Below the pieces are notes generated by a model. The model was not told the origin of the DNA and ran no database searches. It saw only the letters and a program-made list of their open reading frames with translations. 35,289 bases of DNA from an uncultured bacterium. Its GTDB lineage: Bacteria; Verrucomicrobiota; Kiritimatiellia; RFP12; UBA1067. Numbering within the stretch: position 1 is the stretch's first letter; each line of letters begins with the position of its first letter. Positions 7,247 through 13,061 of the stretch are shown in pieces. The position numbers and the translations under genes are program-made. Location: NCBI GenBank assembly GCA_902800055.1, contig CADCCW010000030.1:1-35289 (forward strand). The letters are read 5' to 3'.

Positions 7247-7294
7247 CTTTAGGTCGAGGGTCAGAAGGAGAAAGGACCCCTTGGAAGCCGCCAA

Positions 7295-7888
7295 ATGAGC
7301 CAGGAATGGAACATCAGAAGCCGCGGCCACGTCTGTTCTGTCTGCGCCAAACCGCTGGTGGACAAGGCGCCGGTCGTGAGCGCGCTTAGGGAGACGCCGT
7401 CCGGCTACGACCGCTACGACTGCCATCCCGAGTGCTGGAAGGCGATGGAGCGCGACTGGGAGCCGTTCTCGGTCTGGGACGGCGTCTACTTTGCCCCGGT
7501 CAAGGCGCCGAAGAGCGAACCGGTGAAGAAGGAGGACGCCGGCGAGCTCCTGCGCCAGCTGATTGCCCTCGACGACCCGACGATGCAGAACGTGGTCTAC
7601 GTGCTCGCGGTGATGCTCGAGCGCGCGAAGATCCTCGTTGAACGCGACGCGAAGACGCTGGAGGACGGCAAGATCCGCCGCGTCTACGAAGACCGCAAGC
7701 AAGGCGACACCTTTGTCATCCTCGACCCGCGCCTCCGGCTCGACAACATCGCCGCGGTGCAGCAGCAGGTCGTAGCGCTCCTTTCCGGCACGAAGACCCT
7801 CGGCGAAGTGTCCGGCGTCGACGGCGAAGGCGCCGCGCAGGGGGAGTCCGGCACGCCTGCGGATGAGGTACAGCCCGAAACAGCTTGA
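7295..7888 (+). CDS. Conserved hypothetical protein with Cys/His metal-site motif
   Basis: 197 aa. The N-terminus holds CSVC (C14, C17) and, after a 25-residue spacer, CHPEC (C43, H44, C47), spaced like a zinc ribbon or LIM-like finger. The middle (LRQLIALDDPTMQNVVYVLAVMLERAKIL) is helical, and the tail after about residue 170 is low-complexity. I do not recognise a named family; the pattern suggests a small cytoplasmic zinc protein. GGAAG at 7283-7287 sits 7 nt before the ATG. Its 3' end overlaps the start of the SNF2 helicase gene by 26 nt, so the two are probably expressed together. Confidence 0.75.
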   Translation: MSQEWNIRSRGHVCSVCAKPLVDKAPVVSALRETPSGYDRYDCHPECWKAMERDWEPFSVWDGVYFAPVKAPKSEPVKKEDAGELLRQLIALDDPTMQNVVYVLAVMLERAKILVERDAKTLEDGKIRRVYEDRKQGDTFVILDPRLRLDNIAAVQQQVVALLSGTKTLGEVSGVDGEGAAQGESGTPADEVQPETA

Positions 7889-10229
7889 GGCGCTCAAGGC
7901 GGTGGCGGAGGGGCGGATCGTCCCTTCGCTCGTCCGCGAGGAGGACGGCTGGCACGCGCGCTGGCGCGGGCTCGGCGGCGGCGGCGACCAGTTCTGGATC
8001 GACGAGTTCGTGCGTTCGGCGGCGATGACGCCGCTCACCGAGGACGCCGAGCTCGACCGCCACGAGACGCTGCACGACGCCTGGATCGCCGCGCTCAGGT
8101 CGCGCTCCGGGCTGGTGGCGTGGGACGACGCGGAGTGCGCCGCCTTCGCCGCGGAGCTCGGCGAGTGGAGCGGCGGCGCCGAGGTAGACGCGGAGTCGCG
8201 CCGCGGCATCGTCTTCGAGCTCATGGCGGAAGACGGCCGCTTTGAGGTCGCCTGCCGCGTGCGCCGTTCGCGCCGCATGCTGCGCGCGCTCGGCCAGGCG
8301 GTCGCGGTGTGGCCCGCCCTCTGCGCGCTTGCCGCGCGCGGCAACGGCGGCGAACTCGTGCTTTCCCTTTCGCGCGGCGAGGCCGAGGAGTTTGCGCGTT
8401 CCGCCGCGCGAGAGCTGGAGGCGGCAGGCTACCGCGTCGCCGGGCTGCCTCCGCGCGCGGCGGTGACGGCCGAGGCGGACGTGGAGGCGGCCGGTCCCCG
8501 CCCGGAGGACGGTGCCGCCGCGAAGGGCGCGCGCGCACGCGTGGCGCTCACCGTGCGCGTCGACGGCGAGGTCGTCGGCGCGGACGAGATCCGCTTTCTG
8601 CTCGACCAGGGCTCGACGCTCGTCTATTTCCGCGACCGCTGGATCGAGGTCGACCGCGCCGTCCTGCGCGCGGCGCTGCGCGCGCTCGAGAAAGGCGCCC
8701 CCGCCAAGGGCGGCGCGCTCGCCTTTGCGCTCGGCGTCGGCCATTTCGGCGGGCTCGAGGTGGAGACGCTGCGCGCGCACGGCTGGCTGCGCGGGTTCGT
8801 GAACGAACTCAGGGGCGCTGGCGGCGCCGGGCTGCCGGGCGCCTCCGGCGTCGACGCGCCCGGGCTCAGGGGCGAGCTGCGCGGCTACCAGCGGCGCGGC
8901 GTCGCGTGGATGAAGTTCCTCACCGACAACGGCTTCGGCGCGCTGCTGGCGGACGACATGGGCCTCGGCAAGACGGTGCAGGCGATTGCGTGGATGCTGG
9001 CGACGGCGCCGGCGAAGGCGGCGGGCCCGGTGCTGGTCGTCGCCCCGCTCACGCTGCTCGCCAACTGGCGGCGCGAGCTCAAGGCGTTCGCGCCGTCGCT
9101 CCGGGTGTACGTCCACCAGGGCGAGACGCGCCATGTGGCGAGCGGGTTCCTGCACGCGGCGGCGGAGAGCGACGTGGTGCTCACCAGCTACACGCTGCTT
9201 GTGCGCGACCACGCGGAGTTTGCCGAGGTGCCGTGGCGCGCGGCGATTGCGGACGAGGCGCAGGCGGTGAAGAACCCCGACACCCGCGCCGCGCGCGCCC
9301 TCAAGGCGCTGTCGCCGCCGTCGCGCATTGCGCTTACCGGCACGCCGGTGGAGAACTCGCTCCTCGACCTCTGGGCGCTCGAGGACTTCCTCAACCCCGG
9401 GTTCCTCGGCGACCGCCCCGATTTCCGCGATCGCTTCGTCCGCGTCGGCGAGGAAGGCGCGCAGTCGCGCGCCACGGCGCGGCTCCGGCGCGCGCTTGAG
9501 CCGTTCGTCCTCCGGCGGCTGAAGACCGATCCCGAGGTCGCCGCGGAGCTGGGCGAGAAGCGGGAGGTGCGCGAGTACTGCACGCTTTCGCCCGACGACC
9601 GCCGCGCCTACGAGCGCGCGCTTGCCGACTACCGCGGCGCGGAGCGTTCGCCCGGCGACGCCTTTGCGCTCCTCACCGAGCTCAAGCTCGTCTGCGACGG
9701 CGAGGGCAAGTTCGAGCGGCTCTGCGAGCTGCTGGAGGCGATCTTCGCGGCTGGCGAGTCGGCGCTCGTCTTCACCCAGTACGCCAAGGTCGGCGCGCGC
9801 CTGCGGTCCGCGCTCGCCGAGCGCTTCGGCCGGCGCTTTCCGTTCCTCCACGGCGGGCTCACGGCGGCCGAGCGCGAGGAGGAGGTGAAGGAGTTCGGAC
9901 GCCCCGACAGCCTCCGCAGCGACCCGCAGGCGTTCATCCTCAGCCTCCGCGCCGGCGGGTTCGGCCTCAACCTCGTGAAGGCGACGCACGTCGTCCACTA
10001 CGACCGCTGGTGGAATCCGGCGGTGGAGAGCCAGGCGACGGATCGCGCGCACCGCATCGGCCAGCGGCGGGACGTGCTGGTGCACCTGATGATTTCCGAG
10101 GGCACGGTGGAGGAGCATGTGGACGAGCTGCTGCGGCGGAAGGTGCGGCTCCAGGACGCGCTGAAGGACGGCGAGGAGTTCTGGCGGACGGTGTCGCTCG
10201 ACGCCGACGCGGAGGGAGGCGGCGCATGA
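7863..10229 (+). CDS. SNF2-family DEAD/DEAH-box helicase
   Basis: 788 aa. The first ~330 residues are a poorly conserved, Ala/Glu-rich accessory region. The SNF2 ATPase core follows: LRGYQRRGVAWM (Q-like motif), DDMGLGKTVQ (motif I, about 365-374), VLTSYTLL (motif Ib), DEAQAVKN (motif II, about 464-471), ALTGTPVEN (motif III), then the C-terminal lobe with LVFTQY, FLHGG, SLRAGGFGLNL (motif V) and DRAHRIGQ (motif VI). Such proteins use ATP to move along double-stranded DNA and remodel bound proteins. The SWIM-finger gene downstream overlaps by four bases; SNF2 and SWIM domains are often in one polypeptide, so the two products probably form a complex. Confidence 0.92.
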   Translation: MRYSPKQLEALKAVAEGRIVPSLVREEDGWHARWRGLGGGGDQFWIDEFVRSAAMTPLTEDAELDRHETLHDAWIAALRSRSGLVAWDDAECAAFAAELGEWSGGAEVDAESRRGIVFELMAEDGRFEVACRVRRSRRMLRALGQAVAVWPALCALAARGNGGELVLSLSRGEAEEFARSAARELEAAGYRVAGLPPRAAVTAEADVEAAGPRPEDGAAAKGARARVALTVRVDGEVVGADEIRFLLDQGSTLVYFRDRWIEVDRAVLRAALRALEKGAPAKGGALAFALGVGHFGGLEVETLRAHGWLRGFVNELRGAGGAGLPGASGVDAPGLRGELRGYQRRGVAWMKFLTDNGFGALLADDMGLGKTVQAIAWMLATAPAKAAGPVLVVAPLTLLANWRRELKAFAPSLRVYVHQGETRHVASGFLHAAAESDVVLTSYTLLVRDHAEFAEVPWRAAIADEAQAVKNPDTRAARALKALSPPSRIALTGTPVENSLLDLWALEDFLNPGFLGDRPDFRDRFVRVGEEGAQSRATARLRRALEPFVLRRLKTDPEVAAELGEKREVREYCTLSPDDRRAYERALADYRGAERSPGDAFALLTELKLVCDGEGKFERLCELLEAIFAAGESALVFTQYAKVGARLRSALAERFGRRFPFLHGGLTAAEREEEVKEFGRPDSLRSDPQAFILSLRAGGFGLNLVKATHVVHYDRWWNPAVESQATDRAHRIGQRRDVLVHLMISEGTVEEHVDELLRRKVRLQDALKDGEEFWRTVSLDADAEGGGA

Positions 10230-10813
10230 GCAAGTCGAAACGATACCCGGTCAGGGTGCCGCGTTACGCCGCCGGCATCCGCATGCAGGAGACGCGCGGC
10301 GGCGCGCGCAGCTGGTGGGCGCGGCGCTGGGCCGCGGCGCTCGAGGCGATGGGGGTGCAGGGCCGGCTCGGACGTGGGCGCGACTATGCCGCGCGCGGCC
10401 AGGTGGTGTCGATGGAGATCGAGGGAAGCCGCGTCGCCGCAAAGGTGCAGGGCGCGAGGGCGACGCCGTATTCGGTGACGCTCGACTTCCGCGCGCCCGC
10501 CGGCGAGGACCGCGCGGCGATAGTCGCGGCGATCGCGAAGGAGCCGATCACGGTGGCGAGGATCCTCGCGGACGACCTGCCCGCCGAGGTCGAGGGGATT
10601 TTCCGCGCGCGCGGGTACGACCTCTTTCCGGGCGGCAAGCTTGGCCCCGGGAAGTACGACATGACCTCGGCGTGCAGCTGCCCGGACTACGCCAACCCGT
10701 GCAAGCACGTGCTGGCCGCGCTGCTGGTGCTGGGCGAGGAGATCGCGCGCCGTCCGTCCACGCTGCTGGCGCTGAGGGGAATCTGGCCGGAGGACCTTGT
10801 CGATGAAGATTGA
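10226..10813 (+). CDS. SWIM zinc-finger protein
   Basis: 195 aa. ATG 10226 overlaps the helicase stop (ATGA), with GGAGGGAGG at 10211-10219. The SWIM motif CSC...CKH (CSCPDYANPCKHVLAAL) is near residues 151-166; this CxCx(n)CxH finger binds zinc and mediates DNA or protein contacts. The N-terminal RYPVRVPRYAAGIRM...WWARRW resembles the leader seen in bacterial SWIM proteins that pair with SNF2 helicases. It probably targets the upstream helicase to its substrate. Confidence 0.88.
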   Translation: MSKSKRYPVRVPRYAAGIRMQETRGGARSWWARRWAAALEAMGVQGRLGRGRDYAARGQVVSMEIEGSRVAAKVQGARATPYSVTLDFRAPAGEDRAAIVAAIAKEPITVARILADDLPAEVEGIFRARGYDLFPGGKLGPGKYDMTSACSCPDYANPCKHVLAALLVLGEEIARRPSTLLALRGIWPEDLVDED

Positions 10814-10991
10814 ATCCCCGGTATTGCGCCGGCTCGGGCCGGTTCCGTTCTGGCGCGGCACGAAGAAGTGCCTGCCCGAGCTGGACGTTGTCTACCGCCG
10901 CGCGCGCGAGGCCGCAGTGCGCGCCCTCGCGGCGGAGTCTGCGGCCGTCCGGCGGCCGCGGCGTGGGAAAGCGTCGGGCATTATGGTATAA
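10803..10991 (+). CDS. 62-aa hypothetical protein in the SNF2/SWIM operon
   Basis: ATG 10803 overlaps the SWIM gene's end by 11 nt and has GGAGG at 10789-10793 (9 nt spacing). The product (VLRRLGPVPFWRGTKKCLPEL, then a basic helix) is Arg-rich with one Cys and ends SGIMV. That end is the next promoter read as protein: the stop TAA (10989-10991) lies inside the -10 hexamer. No family recognised. Overlap and RBS argue for a real gene, perhaps a small DNA-binding partner of the helicase module. Confidence 0.55.
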   Translation: MKIESPVLRRLGPVPFWRGTKKCLPELDVVYRRAREAAVRALAAESAAVRRPRRGKASGIMV

Positions 10992-10992
10992 T
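10982..10992 (+). promoter_or_regulatory. Extended -10 promoter for pth and the glycosyltransferase
   Basis: TATGGTATAAT, hexamer 10987-10992. Transcription should start near 10999 and give a 26-nt leader holding the GGAGG (11016-11020) before the TTG start at 11025. Confidence 0.8.
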
Positions 10993-11024
10993 ACGCGCGT
11001 AGGCACGACAAATATGGAGGACGC

Positions 11025-11597
11025 TTGAAGATAATCGCAGGTCTCGGCAATCCCGGCGCGGAGTACGCATCCACGCCGCATTCCGTCGGCTTCGAGGCGG
11101 TGGACGCGATTGCCGCGGAATTCGGCGGCGCGTGGGAGGAGAAGCGCCAGTACCGGTGCCTCTGGGCGCAGGTCCGCATCGGCGCCGAGCCGTGCATCCT
11201 CGTCAAGCCCCAGACCTACATGAACCTCTCCGGCGATTCGGTGGCGACGGTGGTGAAGTACCGCAACGCCGCGCCGGCGGACCTGATCGTGGTCCACGAC
11301 GACATCGACCTCGCGCTCGGCCGCCTGCGCATCCGCCGCGGAGGCAGCTGCGGCGGCCACAACGGCGTGCGCAACATTATCGAGCGGCTGGGGACGCAGG
11401 ACTTCACGCGCGTCAAGATCGGGGTCGGCAAGGACCGCGCCAACGTCGTCGCGCACGTGCTCGGCAAGTTCGACCCGGCCTCGCGGCAGATCGCCGACGC
11501 GGCAGTCGCCGCCGCCGCGAAGGCGGTGGTGGCGGTGGTGGGCTCCGGCGTGGAGCAGGCGATGAACCTCTTCAACTCATTCGACGCCAGTCCATGA
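11025..11597 (+). CDS. pth: Peptidyl-tRNA hydrolase
   Basis: 190 aa. It releases peptides from peptidyl-tRNA in the cytoplasm. The start is TTG 11025, the only start fitting GGAGG (11016-11020) and giving the canonical MKIIAGLGNPG N-terminus. Asn9 and catalytic His19 are present, as are KPQTYMNLSG, HDDIDLALGRLRIRRGGSCGGHNGVRNI and the conserved FTRVKIGVG. The usual NTRHNVGF around the histidine reads STPHSVGF, so the Asn residues on either side are both Ser, which is unusual but leaves the histidine intact. The glycosyltransferase gene overlaps its stop by ATGA. Confidence 0.95.
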   Translation: MKIIAGLGNPGAEYASTPHSVGFEAVDAIAAEFGGAWEEKRQYRCLWAQVRIGAEPCILVKPQTYMNLSGDSVATVVKYRNAAPADLIVVHDDIDLALGRLRIRRGGSCGGHNGVRNIIERLGTQDFTRVKIGVGKDRANVVAHVLGKFDPASRQIADAAVAAAAKAVVAVVGSGVEQAMNLFNSFDASP

Positions 11598-12661
11598 CCG
11601 ACGCTATCGCCATAGTTCCGGTGTTCAATCCCGAGCCTGGCCTCGTCGCGCTCTGCGAGGGGCTGCTCGGAGAGTTCGCCGGCGTGGTGGTGGTCGACGA
11701 CGGCAGCGTGGAGGACCGGGAGCGCTTCGGCCTCCTGCCGCCTTCCGTCGTGCTGCTTGCGCACGAGGTCAACCGCGGCAAGGGCAGGGCGATGAAGACG
11801 GCGATGGAATGGGTGCTCGCGAACCGCCCGCAGGCGCGCGCGGTGGTGTTCGTCGACGGCGACGGACAGCACTCGCCCGAGGACGCGCGGCGGGTCGCGG
11901 AGGCCGCGATCGCGAACGACGGCTGCGCGTTCGGAGTGAGGGACTTCAAGTCGGCCGGGGTGCCGCTCAGAAGCCGCTTCGGCAACGTGCTCACCGCCTT
12001 CCTCGTGCGGCTCATCTACGGCTTCGGGATCGAGGACACCCAGACCGGCCTCAGGGCCTTCCCGCTCCGGATGTGCCCCGCGCTCCTCGAGATCCCCGGC
12101 GAGCGCTACGAGTACGAGATGCGGCTCTTCGGCCGGCTGTCCGGCGCCGACGAGGAGCTTTGCCAGGTGCCGATCAGGACGATCTACATCGCGAGCAACC
12201 GGTCGTCGCACTTCCGCCCGATTGTCGACTCGTACCGCGTGTACAAGGGGCTGTTCGGCGACTCCGTGGCGCGGATGCTGCGCTTCTCGGCGTCGAGCGT
12301 GGCCGGTTTCATCGCCGACAACCTCGTCTTCGCCGTCGCGATGTTCGCCCTGCAGCGGACTGGGATGCTTCGCCGCTGGGAGATCCTCATCTCGCTCGCG
12401 GTGGCGCGCGTCGCGTCCGCCACGCTCAACTACGCCTGCAACCGCTCCTTCGTCTTCCGCAGCCGCACCTCGTTCGCGGGCTCGTTCGTCAGGTACTGGG
12501 CGCTGGTGCTGCTCGTCGCGGCGCTTTCGTACGCGCTCACGGCGACGCTCTCGGCGTGGCTCGACGTCCGCGGCGCCTCGGTCACGGTTGTGAAGGTAGT
12601 GGTGGAGTCCGCGCTCTTCATCCTCTCCTACCGCCTGCAGAAGAAGTGGGTCTTCGGATAG
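11594..12661 (+). CDS. Family 2 glycosyltransferase fused to a GtrA-like membrane domain
   Basis: 355 aa. Residues 1-220 form a GT-A fold: VPVFNPEPGLVALCE, VVVDDGS, HEVNRGKGRAMKTAME, the DxD-like VFVDGDGQHSPED, and DTQTGLRAFP, as in dolichyl/polyprenyl-phosphate sugar transferases. Residues about 225-350 hold four hydrophobic spans ending in NYACNRSFVFRSR and RLQKKWVFG, typical of the GtrA-like (PF04138) flippase-type domain. Fused forms are thought to load a sugar on a lipid carrier and help move it across the membrane for surface-glycan decoration. ATG 11594 overlaps the pth stop. Confidence 0.9.
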   Translation: MTDAIAIVPVFNPEPGLVALCEGLLGEFAGVVVVDDGSVEDRERFGLLPPSVVLLAHEVNRGKGRAMKTAMEWVLANRPQARAVVFVDGDGQHSPEDARRVAEAAIANDGCAFGVRDFKSAGVPLRSRFGNVLTAFLVRLIYGFGIEDTQTGLRAFPLRMCPALLEIPGERYEYEMRLFGRLSGADEELCQVPIRTIYIASNRSSHFRPIVDSYRVYKGLFGDSVARMLRFSASSVAGFIADNLVFAVAMFALQRTGMLRRWEILISLAVARVASATLNYACNRSFVFRSRTSFAGSFVRYWALVLLVAALSYALTATLSAWLDVRGASVTVVKVVVESALFILSYRLQKKWVFG

Positions 12662-12662
12662 G

Positions 12663-12689
12663 GATAGAAGCGATGGAAGGGATGGAGAC
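12663..12689 (+). repeat. Three 9-mers of the GATGGAAGG family
   Basis: GATAGAAGC, GATGGAAGG and GATGGAGAC lie end to end directly after the glycosyltransferase stop. The unit is the reverse complement of the 9-mers at 12840-12875. Confidence 0.55.
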
Positions 12690-12768
12690 GATTCCGCTCG
12701 TCGCTCGGCCCAGAGCATAAAACGGCGGAAAGGGTGGTAGCGCAAAGCGCTGGTTGTCGGCGACTACC

Positions 12769-12816
12769 GCGGCAGACCCCGCGGCGGATTGCGCGGCAGA
12801 TCCCGCGGCAGTTTGC
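12769..12816 (+). repeat. Four-unit 12-mer array, GCGGCAGATCCC type
   Basis: GCGGCAGACCCC, GCGGCGGATTGC, GCGGCAGATCCC and GCGGCAGTTTGC are contiguous. The same 12-mer type occurs 8 kb away at 20911-20934, so this is a dispersed family, not a local duplication. Confidence 0.75.
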
Positions 12817-12839
12817 CGCGTCGCGTCGTCTTGCCCAAT

Positions 12840-12875
12840 CCCTTTCATCCCTTCCATCCTTTTCATCCCTTTCCC
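12840..12875 (+). repeat. Four-unit pyrimidine-rich 9-mer array
   Basis: CCCTTTCAT, CCCTTCCAT, CCTTTTCAT and CCCTTTCCC lie end to end. The units are reverse complements of the GATGGAAGG-type 9-mers upstream. Confidence 0.65.
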
Positions 12876-12939
12876 TCCACGAGCCTCCATCCTTCGCCCT
12901 GTCCTGGAGTTTCCCCCAACTTTACAAACCCAATCGGAA

Positions 12940-12950
12940 TTTGGTATAAT
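12940..12950 (+). promoter_or_regulatory. Extended -10 promoter for the large secreted protein
   Basis: TTTGGTATAAT, hexamer 12945-12950, TSS expected near 12957. The leader to ATG 13062 is about 105 nt, the longest among the promoters of this window. Confidence 0.75.
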
Positions 12951-12956
12951 ACTAGC

Positions 12957-13061
12957 CAAACAGGGAAATCCATGTCGGTCTATACAGTGTGACGAGAGTC
13001 GCACTGGCTAACGGCTGGTTGGGTGAAAATTAGGCGTCAACACATAAAAGGGGAAACAAGC
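12957..13061 (+). promoter_or_regulatory. Long 5' leader with a stem-loop and a possible 6-codon leader peptide
   Basis: CAGTGTGAC (12985-12993) pairs with GTCGCACTG (12998-13006) through nine pairs, one of them a G-U wobble, closing a GAGA tetraloop of the GNRA type. A tiny frame MSVYTV runs from ATG 12972 to TGA 12990-12992, has AGGGA five bases upstream, and its stop lies in the 5' arm of the stem. The true ribosome binding site (AGGGG, 13049-13053) follows. The arrangement would allow translation-dependent control, but no known riboswitch class is recognised. Confidence 0.4.

Larger units (their letters stand above)
12662..12939. other. Repeat-rich intergenic stretch
   Basis: No gene is called here although short frames exist. 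The stretch holds a short purine-rich 9-mer run (12663-12689), a GC-rich 12-mer array (12769-12816) and a pyrimidine-rich 9-mer run (12840-12875) complementary to the first. GATGGAAGGGATG (12672-12684) matches the reverse complement of 12846-12858 exactly over 13 bases, so the two 9-mer runs could pair and loop out the 12-mer array. Confidence 0.6.

Noticed and set aside
7716..10118. 800-codon minus-strand open frame
   Set aside because: It lies entirely opposite the SNF2 helicase and the end of the Cys-rich gene and has no recognisable domain.
12734..13011. Several overlapping short + strand frames before the secreted-protein gene
   Set aside because: They are translations of the 12-mer and 9-mer arrays (Arg/Pro- and Ser/Pro-rich) in more than one frame, and cross the promoter.
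13023..13061. Upstream GTG start extending the large secreted protein by 13 residues
   Set aside because: It would place charged residues before the signal peptide and ignores the AGGGG ribosome binding site that fits ATG 13062.
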